From positions 62,001 to 126,000 of the forward strand of contig NBAZ01000013.1 in NCBI GenBank assembly GCA_002794735.1: a stretch of 64,000 nucleotides of DNA, in the 5' to 3' direction. Source of the DNA: Pyrrhoderma lamaoense (taxonomy: Eukaryota > Basidiomycota > Agaricomycetes > Hymenochaetales > Hymenochaetaceae). This document shows, one piece after another, positions 12,512-25,800 of this stretch (position 1 is the first letter of the stretch; the number at the start of each line of letters is the position of its first letter). Below the pieces are notes generated by a model that ran no database searches, was not told the DNA's origin, and saw nothing but the letters and a program-made list of their open reading frames with translations. The position numbers and the translations under genes were made by a program.

Positions 12512-15355
12512 TTATAAAATGACGAGTTGAGCCATACATTCTACATTGATCAATATACCATGGAAAATGTACCTACGTCTTTTTGCCTGTTGTCCAACAT
12601 CATCTCGGATATCATATGTCGTTCGCTTCAGACTGACGTTCTCATCTTTTTTCTCCGGCTGCCTTTGAATGGTCTCGATATCAATGTTGTGACTGCCATG
12701 TGGAAGTTTTGTAGTGAGAAGTCCTGTGATCTCTCTGTGTATCAATCCCCCATCTGTCACTAGGATAGGGTCGATTCCTTTATTTTCCTCTTCCCAATGA
12801 AAGTTGGAGTAGAAATTTTCTAGAAGCCATTGAGAATGATTTCAGTCCACGCAGGTTGTTGAGGGCATTATCGATAAGATTCGTGAAGGAGTCAAGGTCT
12901 GTGAGGAAGTCCTTGCGATACTGGGCGCTTGGTAATTAGATAACAAGAGCGCCCTAGTATACCTCTAATCGTCTCTTAATTTATTATATCCTTTGACTTC
13001 GGTCGACCAGTGAAGCTTTTTGATACGTAAGAAGAGTCCAAATTACGATCCACCATTTGAATTCTATGTCGTGGAAGTGATTGATCCAAACTCCATTCTT
13101 TTCACTTACTGGTAGACTCCTGCGATCTATAGTGTTAGCAAGTTGACATCAAAACCTTCAAGGGGTTGTATTTTCGCCGGGTGGAACTCCGCCTTCTTGA
13201 TAATAAATTGATAATTTTGAGTCATAGGTTGAATAGCCATGAAATCTGGTGTACCCTGTTCAATAGGAATGGTAGTAGTAAGTGTTGTTATTTGCTTAAC
13301 CAGATGGCCACAGTATGTCTCACAATTTGCATGTCACATACGCCACCAGTACCAACTCTTTTCACAAACTCCAGATCTCCAACGGTACCCCGCTTTTCAC
13401 CGGTGTCTGAATCGATATATAAGTATAGATTTCCATGACTAAGGCCTCGGTTCACCCATCCCGCCTTGTGAATATCAGATAGAGCTACAATTTTTCATAG
13501 TCATATCCAAAGGTATTAGTTGCGGGAGCACTTCCCTTTCATCGCAGAAACAAGAACTGAAAGCATATCATCCAAATTCCGTAACTTAAATGCCAGCGGT
13601 GGAAGTAGGTCCTTCTTTGGTTCCTCACCAATCCTCGATACAACTCCTGTGTTTGTTCGTTCACCTCTTCTTTATATTCTTCGGACTCCAAGCTTGAACT
13701 ACTCTTGCTCCCAGCTTCACTATCTGAAGCACGTATTTTAAACATATCTGTTGGACCTTTACAACGGAGGATGGTCCTTTCAGTGTGATCCTCTTGATCA
13801 CCCACTTTGACTCTCCCAAACCCAATAGGCGTCAATGTCAATTTTTCGAACAAACAACGTTCATCCACATCACTAATATCCTCCAAAATTTTTCGCCGTA
13901 CAACATCCTCCGTTTCGTTTTCATCTGAAGGCCAGTAGTCCTTGATAACTACTGCTTCTTCTCCTCCTTATCGTCTCCAGTAAACGCTTTGAATATCCGA
14001 GTCGCAGAAGTATATATTTCGTCCGCTTTCGTCTCCGATAGGATGTTTGTCGAGCTTGTCTTGTAGTGGTTTCCATCAACCTCAATGTCAAACAGCGCTG
14101 CTTACCGTCATATTTCGCAGTTAGTGTCGGATCCCAGCCCAAATCGACTTTGTCTGCAAATACGAGAGAAAGAACAACTTTAATCATTGTCCTTGGATCC
14201 TGTGAAGCTTCTGTCAGAAATTATATACAAGCAGACTGGTGGAACATACGGTGTCGAAGTCAAATTCCTCGCTGCATATTATTATACTTCGATTATAGAA
14301 CCACAATTTCACTTGCCGACCTTCAATGGTTGCTCCGAGTGTGAATCTACGACATGGATCGATGGCCATACAATGATGGATACTGCGGAGTATCTGCTCC
14401 GTATTCTATAAGAAGAAGGTATCAGTATCAAGAGCCAGCGATATCATACAAGCTACCTGATATCGATCATTTGAAGAGTTTGTAGACATATTTAGATAAA
14501 GACTAAAGGCAGATTCATACCAGGTCTTTCCGTCGTGCTTCTTGCGATAAGGGTCGTTGGGACTGTCTAGGAACAAATGGGCGTCAGTCTCGATCTCGCT
14601 GTCTCTCATAGACCATATAGCTCTCTTTCCACCCGAATGGATATAACACGTAGGTTTTAGCTTTTGAGACTTTGTACTCTTCAAAGCCGCCTTAGTTATT
14701 GCATCAAATAACTTCGCAAGTGGTGTCTTATAAGCTTCCTTCTCATGAGCGTTGCGAAGATTAGAGCGCAATGGGATACATCTCCAGGAATATGATTTTT
14801 TCCGCCTATTCCTCACAAGTACGTTGTCTTTGACACAATATTCCAAGATCTGATCGATATCGAATTCCGGTCGTATAGGGGGTAAAATATGTCGAAGAAG
14901 TATGCCATCGAGTCCTGAACGACTTCACCTCCAACGCACTCAGTGATATTCTTACATTCAGGCTGCACATACAGGTGATACGTTTTAGGTTCTTTACCTA
15001 ATCTTTCTTTCACTACTGTGCATTTCTCGGCCACTTTTGGCATTTGATCTGATATGGCATCTTTGGTATAAATCGAAGAGCTGAAATTGTGTGGTTTAGA
15101 GCCTCTTGATCTGAGTTTATCACTTCTTTCTTCATGAACAACTCCTTCCTTCCCCTTTGCTTGCCCTATGGACAAGGAATCTGTGGATACATCGAATTCG
15201 CTGAATTCAACTTTGAGCCTCTACACCTTATGAGACAAGCACTTGTGTTACCTTCGTCGATTATCTGGAGACGTACACTTGGAGGTCTTTTTGTTTCCCT
15301 TGGGGGCCTTGGGGCGCGTTTGAGCTCGGGAAGTACGTTTCTGGTTCAGTGCCAT
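12512..15355 (-). pseudogene. K4, FunK1-type kinase, class I, catalytically dead relic
   Basis: Reads leftward: first exon 15355-15252 (starts MALNQKRTSRAQTRPK), exon 2 from about 15175 to 14460, the 52-codon exon about 14400-14245, exon 4 about 14200-13530, exon 5 about 13490-13335, and C-lobe remnants to 12512. The HRD loop is changed: where intact copies read VHRDLSxGN this one reads VNRGLSHGN, so the catalytic Asp is Gly, although GDLEF is kept. Frame breaks lie near 14895 (one base lost in the DHILPP stretch), near 14097, near 13957 (before the VVIKDYWP lysine) and in the HRWHYRI region, where a block is deleted near 13560-13600. The C-lobe exon has collapsed; only its 3' end (12760-12530) is readable. 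No last exon seen. Confidence 0.82.
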
Positions 15356-15454
15356 GATAGAAGAGGTTCAGTTATTCTTGTGAGCGACGCGAGTAGTCAC
15401 ATGACACGTAACGTTCTTTCAGTCAACCGAACGAGATACTCAGACGCAATCTTG

Positions 15455-16525
15455 AAGGGAATAAGAACCCCAAAGCCAGTCACGACGTGCTATTTCTATT
15501 CAGATAGGGCAATGAAAACTAAACTTTTGGTCAGATTTTGACCTTGGTGTCGTATTTAGTGGCGAGGACGTGGGGTTTGGAGTCCCGACCGAGGCTGTAG
15601 TTTGTGGTAAAAGTGTATGTATTTCAGTCCTCCCGGACGACTTGCAGTACGGTCAGAGCGTTACAAGCGCGTCCGGGCAGCCTAATAAAGCAGCAGAGTA
15701 GTAGATAAAGAGTACAGGAGACTAGTAGAGAGCTACTCGGGGGGGGGGGGTGAATAGACTGGGTGGTGACTGGAAATTGAGTGGGGATTGATTGATTAAC
15801 TACGGCCTCAAGTCTGGAGGCTTCTATAGCAAAGCGCGAGATAAAAGGTGGACAATAAGGAAAGCATGGTGTCCAGGTGGCTATATGCCACTGGACGAAG
15901 GGTCTAAGCTATCAGAAACGAGGGGGTCATATAAACGAACCCTACCCTCGAGTAAGTGTAGAAAGTGAAGCTAAATAGTAAGAGAAATGAACGAGGCGCG
16001 CGGACGAGTAAAGCAATGGACTTCTCGGGCGAGTTAAAGTGCATTATAAATGCACTACGACCGGCCAAACACTTAGCTGGTCCTACAGCAACGCTATAGG
16101 GCCAATGATAAACAACGAGAATGAAGGCAGTTACTCATATATTCGTGAAGAACTCAGCAGATACATACTCGAAATACTGGTATAATTCTGCTCTCAGTAT
16201 CCATATTGGAAAATCAACAACTGAGGTTTTATCGTCTCTGCATTGGTAACCTAATTATCTACTTAGTAATATAAAGCACAAGCCTCAGAGTCTTCGATAA
16301 CTTATGGACACTGATCCATGTCCCTGGTATACCGTTGATGCTAATGTCGAGACTATAGCTGTACAGTAAAGGTTGGACGGACTAAGTGATAGAACTCGAG
16401 CGCGAATTCGTATCACGGTTGATGGCTCTGACAAGACTACGAAGAGAAGGAAGTCGTTGTCTGGAGGGAATCAACGAAAAGCGGGATCTATGACGAGAAA
16501 AACCATTTGTTGAGGAAGCGACGAA
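15455..16525 (+). pseudogene. R1, FunK1 relic split by an LTR-like repeat
   Basis: Three scraps in kinase-gene order on the plus strand. About 15455-15520 reads like the PKPxxTCYxYSD part of exon 2. After the repeat, 16168-16225 reads KYWYNSALSIHIGKSTTE, matching the conserved HWYNSAFS end of exon 2. About 16470-16515 reads NQRKAGSMTRKT, matching the ITRSM tail. Everything between the second and third scraps, including the kinase core, is missing. The repeat at 15525-16087 sits inside the exon 2 remnant. This is a fifteenth copy reduced to its ends. Confidence 0.6.
15525..16087 (+). repeat. LTR-like dispersed repeat, copy A
   Basis: About 560 bp, homologous to 26403-26938 (minus strand) and 55350-56044. 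Copies A and C end in TACA; copy B starts TGTAGG in its own direction, giving the TGTAGG...CCTACA shape of an LTR. Landmarks shared by all: a cggtcagagcgttacaagc-like block, a tatatgccact block and a small palindrome GTGCATTATAAATGCAC near the end. Copies A and C also share a G-run. No internal coding region is present, so if it is an LTR it is a solo one. Confidence 0.55.
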
Positions 16526-17210
16526 CGCTGATGCGGACCTTATGAATGGTAAACCTCCAACAAGACAATCACGGGGATGGTGGCATAAACCGCATGCTTT
16601 TAATGTGCACGCACACTAGATATGCTGTACCTATCTACAACTCCTGTTTTCGTGTTTTTATTTTCGGCATTTGTATTCTATACTCAAAATTGTGACCTGC
16701 ATTCTCCTATACTCCATACCTTATATCGGACTTCAAGTATAACATATTTACTCACGAAGTTTATTCGAATTCTGATACATCTGTTTGATCTAAATAACCC
16801 AAGGTACAGACACCGAAATGAGTGGATTTTCTCTCATCCGTACCATCCTCTTCTGCTTTCTAGCATGTCTTAGTAGATTAATGAACTGGAATACTGGTTT
16901 GATCGTTTGAAACATAACCAAAGATCATTTCAGGTATACTCAAGATATCCTCTTGTTTGATTCTATACGTTATACATGCCCAGCTTAAGAATCACTCCCA
17001 CAGTGCGTAAATCACAGGATGGTATGAGGGATAAATACAAAGAGTGGATGCCGGAAAGCGAGTATCGAAGTGCAACAAAGACCTTAAATATTTCATACTC
17101 ACCGAGATTACTTATTGAGGTCTTATTGTTCATCATAACAGTGTCAATGTTCGTTGCCTCCGCATCAATTCATTTTCTCATCAAATCTTAATATTCTCTA
17201 ATCTTCGTCA

Positions 17211-17393
17211 GGTAACGACACCTTCCTCCTCACAATCCTCTCAGCGGCTTTGTATCGATACGAGTTTGTGCTTGAGTTCTACTACCCAACTCATTCCGTC
17301 CGATATAGAAACCAGATCTTGACCTCAACATCTCCCTCCGAGTCTCTCAACATTCTCGAAGTACTCATTAAAGATAGTAACCACCGGATTTGA
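17211..17393 (+). pseudogene. Possible scrap of NAD-glutamate dehydrogenase
   Basis: An open stretch reads GNDTFLLTILSAAL, later FYYPTHSVRYRNQIL, before a stop. It vaguely resembles the region of large fungal NAD-dependent glutamate dehydrogenases before the catalytic domain. Alone this is weak; it is listed because a better fragment of that gene lies at 37131-37894 beside a block also found in this spacer. It could equally be unrelated. Confidence 0.18.
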
Positions 17394-18110
17394 GAACGTG
17401 TCCTTAGATCCCAGCAGGCTGACATACTACCAGCCAAGCATGCTTGGAATGATTCGAGGTATACACCTTCGCCCTTACCTTTTTGCTAGTCATTCATCAC
17501 ATCACAGGCACTTCTCTTCAGATGAACTCCAAGAATTTCACTTTTCTTTCTTTTGGTCATTCCTGGCTCTATACATTTGTGTGACATCTTATTCAAAATC
17601 TTTGGCGATGTTTATATGTAGAAATCATTCATCTGTTTGCAAGATTTTGTTGGTGAAATCGCTTTCCTCTTCTTCATATGCTGAAAACAGATTATTTTAC
17701 AGGAGTAGTGAAACTTTACAGTTCCTTTAGGAGTAAGAAAAATGTTGAATTCCGTCATAGGAGAACTTCAGTCACTTATTTCTTTCACAGAAGATGTATT
17801 TCTCAAGTTCCTAGAGATATACTTATCTTTTAAACACCCTATTCTTTATACAGTGTGTCAGAATTCAATTGACACCAGATCCTGGTCAGGGCCGGGTTAA
17901 GATGTGTATTAAAAAGTACACGAGCCATCGAGCCATCCAGTAATAACTTTCCATTGCGGTATATAACTGATCCCAGCAATTAAATTTTGTGTTGACTTGT
18001 TTGATACCTCCTTTCCAGTTGCAGCATCAACATGAAGGCGCGAGCAATGAAGACCGACTCGAACGCGTTCCTTCTGCAGAAAGCTATCAAAGCATGGACT
18101 CTCCTGAGGC

Positions 18111-18235
18111 ATGGCTTTGGGTTTTCCGATAGAAAAACAAACAACGCAGCCTTTTATCTGAGCGATTGCGAAAGCAGAACGTATAGTATATGCGTATCTT
18201 TGAGTGTGAATTATATTGCTATAAAGAGACGGCTC
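18111..18235 (+). repeat. Dispersed block shared with 36981-37090
   Basis: The two blocks share GATAGAAAAACA, then gc..tTTTATc and GATTGCGAA, then a GTGAATT..AT stretch in the same order. Translated, this copy reads GFGFSDRKTNNAAFYLSD. I do not recognise the product. The second copy lies just before the glutamate-dehydrogenase-like fragment. Confidence 0.4.
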
Positions 18236-19294
18236 CTATGTTCTCATGTGCAGCAAGTACGTAAACACATATTAATGGGCCAAACGCTACAATATTCAAT
18301 ATATAATTATAGTGCAGACAAATTGTATGTCGCCTCAGTCACATACGACTTGAGGCCTAGATGGGTTACAAGAATGCTCTTTGTATCTATATCTCATTAT
18401 TTGGTACCTGCTGTTTCATCAGCTCGTTGTAAGTACACATAGTTAAAGCATGTCTCACATATTTCCTTGTGTAAACAATATACTCATATACACTCCGATT
18501 GGCCGGGTGATTGAGGCGTGTGAAAGGCACTAGTTTGGTTGCGTGGGAACGATGCATTTACGTAAATAATCCGAATTTTACACCTGAGTTGCGTCAATGT
18601 CGCTAAGTTATCTGCGATACATCATCATCATCATGGATTAGATAGAGATAATAACATTAATGATACGGCAGAACATCACCTACAGGGTCTTCAGGTTAGT
18701 CCACTATACAGTGCACCATCGAGAATAAGCCACTTAACTATTACTTCGATACAAGGCCTGATTGAAGATATCAACAAATTGTAGTAAAATAGTTATGTAC
18801 TTACGAGTGTATAGTGTTCACTGGCTTCATGCTGGCCTAGTCGGTGACGCAAGTCTAGTATGTGTTTTGAGCTTAAGGCAAGTTCGAGCTAGAGCGGATG
18901 CGACATGTAGGTGACATATATTTTTTCCGTTCTTGTCTAGTATATACTAATGCTCTATCCTTTCTGACATTAGACTTCGATGGCTGTCGAACACGGTCCT
19001 ATGGACACTCGCCCTCAAGAACAGTGAAATGTTGTACATCTCCTTAAATCTTCAATCCTGAACCATTACTTCAAGTACTGGCTGTGCAGTCAATAAACTG
19101 AAGTACTTGATGTAATAAATACTTATTCATCAAGAATCACTACTCTCTAATCCGTCTTCAAAGCTACGCGCAATGGCCCAGCGGCTACTATTGTACTAGT
19201 GAACAATAGGTTGTATTCGTTAAACGTTGCGTTATGTGTGACTGCTTTTGTTCCCTCGCCACCACCCTCCGTGGAACCACACACTCTAACCACC

Positions 19295-22257
19295 ATGGCA
19301 AGAGGTGTTGCAAACACTCATAGAGCACCCATACGAAAAAAGACCACTAAAATATCAAAGAATAATTATGCACAAAGGTGATCTTCATTCCTCCAATTTC
19401 TGATCCTCGGCTAATTATCGAACTCAGCTTAACCACTCGTGTTGCGAATTCTAATCGTAAAGTACATGGCAAAGGAAAGGAGAAGGAATTGTCTTTCGAC
19501 TTCTCTAATTCTGGTACACCAGTTCTGGTCGTATCAATTCTTCTCGTTGTGATCGAAAAGCGATCGAGGAATCAACTTCAATCTCACTAGAAACCTTGAT
19601 AGAACCTAGGTTAGGTGATAATCATAAAGTTCGAGGATCCTTTGCGGAAAATATACGGCATGCAATAATAAAGCACATTGGAGGTCAAGTCTGGAGTGAA
19701 TCAGTCAAATACTTCTTTGATAATGTCTTACCCCCTATACGACCGGAGTTCAATATCGATAAAATTATGGAACAGTGCATCAAAGATGAGACACTCATAT
19801 ACGACAAGGTCTCGATGAAGTACTACTGGGAAGGCTTTTCTTCGAGCTCGATGCGTAGCAAGACCCGTGAAACAGAAGTCTACAATAAGCCATTAAAGGA
19901 TGTCTTCGACGCAATAACTAATGCAGCTTCAAAAGTTGTAGAGACCCCAGAGAAGACCTGCTATCTTCATACCGACGGGGGTCGAGCCACATGGTCATTA
20001 GCGGATAGTGATATCAAGCCAGATGGACATATATTTCTTAATTGCACGGGAGACACCTATCCGGAGATTCTCGAAGGTAGACATTGGTATAATGTCGCTT
20101 TCACATATCACTTCAAGAAATCTGCTACGTCAGTTAATGACAAATATGAAGTGAGCTCTCAGACCAACCGCTATCTTCTATACTAACCTTGCACTTAAAA
20201 AACATCAAGCAGATGATCCATAGTCTTCATCATTGCATGGTCATTGATCCGTGCCGCCGATTCACGCTTGGTTCGACCGTTCATGGAACACGGACAATGC
20301 TATGGTTCTATAGTCGAAGTACGATCATATGCAGCGAAGAATTTGATTTTTGTTCTGTATGTATCTTTATTCCTTAGAAATCGAATTTCTGACAAAATGT
20401 GATTCAGGAACCGAGAACGATGATTGCGCTTGTTCTTTCCCTCTTATACGCTAGTAAAGACGAACTCGGATGGGATCCGACAATAGAAGTAAAATATGTA
20501 GAAGACAATGATATCCAATGCGATACGATAGAGGATGAAGAACGTGATGGTGGCCATCAGAGTATCGTTCTTGAGATAGATGGGAAACGATTCAAGACAG
20601 ATTCATCACAGGTTCTATCCGATACCAAAGCAAATGGTGTATATACTTCCGCAACCAGGGTTTATAAGGCGTCTCGTTTGGAAGATGGAGGTGAAGAGGA
20701 GTTGGTGATCATTAAGGACTACTGGCCAGGGGACATGTATGATACTGAAGATGTTATACGACAAAGGATCGTAGATGAAGTAAGTGATGAATCGGAGAAG
20801 GAGATCGTTCGGAACTATACATTAACCCCGATTGCGTCTGGGAGAGTGAAAATCGGAGATAGAGAGGATCACACCAAGCAGACTATTCTTCGCGGTAACG
20901 GCCCCTCGGATAGCTATGAAATAGCCTTACCAAACAGACTAGTCGGAAGTAAGAGTACTTATAAAAAATTTGGACTTTCTGGGTACCAGAAACAGACGGA
21001 TGGGCAGACAAGCAAAATCAAACGGAAGTTGGAGGAGAATAGAAGAAAAAGTATCTGCCACAGATGGCATTATCGGATAGCATTTAGAGAATACGCTACA
21101 CCCTACCATATGCTACGCAGCTTGGACGATATGTTTGTAGTGATAGTTTGTGCGGTGAAAGGTTAGTCTGTCATTGTTTGTCTTTTTCGATTGGCTGAGA
21201 CCTTTGTAGTTCTATTTGTGATTCACAAGGCTGGGTGGATACACCGAGACCTTAGTCCTAGTAACTTGTACTTATATGCAGATCCAATAACTGGGGAAAA
21301 GCGGGGACTTGTCGGGGATCTGGAGTTCGCAAAGAAAGCTGGCACTAGAGGCAGATGTGAAATCCGAACTGTAAGATCAGAATTTACTAATCTATTTTTA
21401 ACTAATAATAAGTGCATAGTGCACGGCGGATTTCATCGCTGTTGATATAATGAAGCAAACGTATATCAATACTAGTACGAAAAAGGATGCCGGCATTGGT
21501 GCTCAGAAAGACAATACTGATGAATATCGCGCTGATCTTGATTCTACATTCACTCTATTTTCCGAGAAAGACGCAATTAGCACTTCAGATACGACTGCTT
21601 ACAGTCAGGGTTCATGGACTAACTATCTTCATGATCTTGAATCGATATGGTGGATATTAGTTTGGACGCTCTACAACTCTGAATATACTTTCGAGACCGA
21701 CCGCATGTCTGACGGAGAAACGAGAGATTCTCGTTCTCGTATCAGGGAAAAGCTGTTCCCTGGAACCACGGAATATAAGGACCGTGAAAATTTTCTTTTC
21801 GACGAAACAGTATTCGTGCATCAACTCCAGCACGCTCCCAGTCATCTGACTGCATTGAAAGCTTTCATCATCTTGTTCAGAGACTTGCTGGTGTCATCTT
21901 ATGAGAAAGATGAAAAAATGGGTGCCGGGCCCATTTTACCAACGGATAAGGATCGTATGCACTTGCGTATCTTGAAGCTTTTTCATAAAACTCATTCACT
22001 GGGTACCCCAGCTCAGACTATTCGGAGAGGACCGGAAAGTATGATCACAGAATGCCCTTTGAAACGGGATACCCATGATACCAGAGACGATGTCCAACGA
22101 CCAAGAAAAAAGAAAAGGTATGTCTTCTATAAAATATCTATCAGAAAACACACAAGTACATGTCATTAATATATATTATCGTGATAGCAATAGACCTGAA
22201 ACAACTATATCGGATCCAACCCGACGAGTAACGAGATCTATGACTAGGAACTTATAA
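19295..22257 (+). CDS. K5, FunK1-type protein kinase, class II, possibly intact
   Basis: Exons: 19295-19377, 19428-19513, 19561-20150, 20210-20356, 20408-21161, 21210-21370, 21420-22117, 22188-22257; sum 2589 nt, 862 residues. The 47-nt intron 19514-19560 (GT...AG) is my proposal: without it exon 2 is one frame off, with it every junction is in phase. Kinase elements: beta-3 lysine in VIIKDYWP (about K405), catalytic loop HRDLSPSN (D567, N572), metal-binding Asp in GDLEFAK (D590), C-lobe HDLESIWW. Basic ends: KGKEKE early, RRVTRSMTRNL at the C terminus. Class II trait: a longer exon 4 (754 nt against about 703) with an extra charged insert before the N-lobe. Exon 3 lacks three residues relative to sisters. 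The family is a fungal expansion of eukaryotic-like kinases with unknown substrates. K6 follows 613 nt downstream in the same orientation. Confidence 0.72.
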
Positions 22258-22870
22258 TATAAAATTTCATTGAATACAAGAAAATCTGACTAACTGTACT
22301 CAATAAGATACTAATGTATCTGAGACGTTAAGAGTGACAATAGTAAAATAATTTATGGATTAACATGCTTACATCTCATCGTTCTGCACTACTTGTTATA
22401 TTCGTTGTCATCTTTTGCTGACACAATCAAACGTAACACACATTTATAGTCTTATTTCATACCCTGTCACGTTGTAGAGAGTGTGTGTACGGACAATTGT
22501 AACCATTTCTCCCTTAATAAGTTTCATTTTCTTCCTGTGAATATCAGTTTTAGATAATGGAGAACTGTTGCATATCTCGTCGGCACTACATCAACTAATT
22601 CCAACTAAGACTAAACAAGACTTTTTCGTACTGGACTTTCCTCCGAATATGGGTACACTCATGAATAGTTTTTTGAAATCTCAAAGTAACACTAGTATGT
22701 TTAGTATATTAGTCCGTAGCTTGTACTTTTTTTTGTAAGTCTCGAGCTCAATGTAACGTGAAAGATTCAGGAGCGAAATACTTGTTTCGAAGCACTTTTA
22801 ATAAAATTGTTATTGTAGCTACTTGTGACGCGTCGCGTCAAGGTTGTGACCTTAGCCGCGCCTAATCTTT
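22258..22870. promoter_or_regulatory. K5-K6 spacer with class III promoter
   Basis: The last 50 nt (about 22824-22851) hold TGTGACGCGTCGCGTCAAGG followed by TTGTGACC. Matching class III forms lie at 32670-32705 and 45868-45902: tgtgacacatcgcgttgaa then CCGTGACC (K8), CCGTGACCA (K11). The rest is AT-rich with no gene. Confidence 0.45.
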
Positions 22871-25800
22871 ATGACCACTAAGATGAACATCAACAAGAGC
22901 ATTATCCGAGAAGGCCCTTCACGCTCCAAGAACATTAAGAAGCAACAGTCGAAGAAAGTACAATATAATCAGAAAAGGTGAATTAAACAACTCATTACTT
23001 TTTTCTAAAGACTCATTATTGGATCTAGTCCTATTGTACAGTCTATGCCGACAGACACGCAAAAGGGAAGGGGAGAGCTACACAGTTCGACTCGGATGAC
23101 GCTGTGGTCCTAAAGGAAACGCAGTTAAATCTAAAGAGAAGACTCTGGTAACGACTTCGTCAGGCAGAAGCCCTATCATTCATCGTCTATATATCGAACC
23201 TTCTCATGAAGCGCTAATCAGGCAGCTTGGTGGTGAAATTTGGCAAGAATCCCTCGAGTATTTCTTAAACCAGATACTACCTCCCATACGGTCAGAAATC
23301 AAAGTTGAACGAATCCTGAAGCAATGCATCACGAACAAGACACTCAGAAGGAATCGCCGTACGAAGAAATACTCCTGGACGTTCTCCTCTCCGGGGACCG
23401 ATGCAGCTCATCTTCGGAGACAAAAACTTTCGTCGAACTGCTCAAGGATATAGTCGATGCCATTGAAGATGCCGCTTTAGGTGGGATCTTACCAAAACCG
23501 AGTCCAACGTGCTATCTATATTCTCATGGACAGCACTCCTTGTGGCCGACAATAGATAACGATATCAAGGCAGATGCTACTCTATTCTTGAATAGCCCTG
23601 ACGACACATATCCAGAAGAGTATGAGGGAAGACATTGGTATAACTCTGCTTTCAGCATCCTTATAAGAAAGTCAGAAAGCGATGAATCTGAAGTAAGTGC
23701 TTGGATCTACCACATAGCATCGTTCTATTCTAACATCGTTCTTTACAGTATATAGAACAAATGCTACAATGTCTTCATCATCCGATGGTCATTGACCCAT
23801 GTCGTCGATTCACCCTCGGTGCTAGTATTGACAACACACGGATGAGACTATGGCTATACAGTCGCAGTACAATTATATGCAGCGAAGAGTTTGATTTCTA
23901 CTCTGTATGGCCTTCCACTTATACCTCTTCACACTCTGACGGTATACAATATAGGACGCAGATACAATGATCAGGATAGTTCTTTCTCTTATGTTCTCAG
24001 ATAAGATCGATCTCGGATGGGATCCGACAGTGGATGCGAAGTATGATGGTCATCAGCGGATTTTCGAATTCAAAGTAGCTGGGGATACCTTTAAGACAAG
24101 CTCGACGAACCTTCTATCGGATGCCAAAGCTGGCGAAATCTACTCGTCGGCAACAAGGATATATAAAGCGTTCCGTGCCGAGGATGAAAGTGAGGAGGAG
24201 CCAGTTATTATTAAGGACTTCTGGCCCACAGAGATGCTCGAAACCGAAGACGTGATACGTAGGATGATATTAGAGGATATTGATGATCCAATAAATGCGG
24301 ATATCGTTCAAAATGTGATGCTGAATCCCATTGCATCTGGAAGGGTGAAGATCGGGGAACGTGAGGACCACACTGAAGAGACTATTCTCCGCGGAAAGGG
24401 TCCTCACAGAAAATACAGGGTAACATTACCGTTTAGGGGGTCCATCGACGAAAGTAATTCTCTGTGTGGGAGTTCGAAGGATATGAAAAGAAGATGGGTG
24501 TTATGAATGAGGATCAAGAACGAATACTGGAGGGGAAACGAAGGAAAGCTTATAATTACCGCTGGCACTATCGAATAGTTTACAAAGAATACGCTATTCC
24601 ATATAATAAATTGCAAAATCTGGACGATATATTCCTAGTTCTGGTATGTGCAGTGAAAGGTGAGACTGATTTACTACTCCACTGTTGTATGCATTGTTGA
24701 TTTCGTAGCTTTATCGGTGATCCACAAAGCAGGCTGGGTACACCGGGATCTCAGTCCTGGTAATCTATACCTATATACTGATCCCTCTACTGGAGAGAAA
24801 CGAGGACTTGTTGGAGATTTGGAGTTTGCGAAGAGAGTGGGGACAGGGGCCGAGGGCGATGGTATGGTGGTAAGTTTTTATACACGTTGATCTGGAAAGA
24901 CAATTAACTCGCTTTGATAGGGTACAGCAAATTACATGGCTGTCGAAGTCATGAAGCAGGAATATCAATTCAAACCCACAAAAACGTCATCTAGGTCTAG
25001 TTTCCCATCCGAGCTCAACGCTGATGTTCTTCATAATCTCTATGTTAAAGCTCTCGCTAAAATTGAACAAAAAGTCGATCCACTCCCAGAAAAGCGAATA
25101 TCGGCAAACTACCTACATGATCTCGAATCGTTTTTGTGGGTTGCTATCTGGACTCTTTTCAACTTTCAAGAGGCCTCTTTAGCTGTTCCCGCGACTAAAG
25201 AGAGTAAAAGAATAAAAGACTTACAATTACGCATCTGCGATATACTATTCACTGGATGTATGGATTATAGAAGTCGAGAGTTCTTTCTCTTTGACACCTC
25301 AGAGTTTCATCGGTATCTTCTGTGTCTCACTGACCATTTGGATGACTTGAGGGCTCTCATCATAGTAATTAGAAATGCACTAGTCTCGTCTTACGAAAGG
25401 GCAGAGAAAGAAGGATCTGAAGTTATCCTGCCGACAGACGAGGACCCTATACACTTGCATATCATGGAGTATTTCAAAAGAATCCCGCGTAATGGCATCA
25501 AAGTCAGAAATATTTGGGAAGTTTCGGAAGATGAGACCAACAAAACACGATCAAAGCGGTCGACCTACGATACTAGAGACGATAAGCAACAGCCAACAAA
25601 CAAGAAAAGGTGTGTGTTTCTTAGTGACGAATAAACTATTATCACTTTATTAACATATACTTGACAGGTCCATACAAGGGTCAAATGATGTAAAATCAAG
25701 CGGATCAACGATATCTAGCATGACGCAAGATGTAAACGAGGGCCAAGAGAGGAGATGGAGGGGATGACGCTAAGGTCTGGACACAAATACAAGCAGAATA

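Larger units (their letters stand above)
16526..19294. other. Spacer upstream of cassette 1, mostly unassigned
   Basis: Long stretch without an intact gene. It contains a possible glutamate dehydrogenase scrap (17211-17393), a block repeated at 36981-37090 (18111-18235), and from about 19040 the upstream flank shared with K7 and K10 (tgtgcagtcaa..aaactg and gtgaacaatagg words), which marks the left end of the II-III cassette. Other open frames here have no recognisable product. Confidence 0.4.

Noticed and set aside
15737..15747. Long G-runs here, near 50200 and near 55720 as telomere- or quadruplex-related signals
   Set aside because: They are single homopolymers without repeat units. Two are part of the LTR-like repeat and copy B lacks the run.
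16622..17191. Two short open frames in the spacer (16622-16873 and 16976-17191)
   Set aside because: AT-rich composition and no family resemblance; the first looks like the 3' flank of relic R1.
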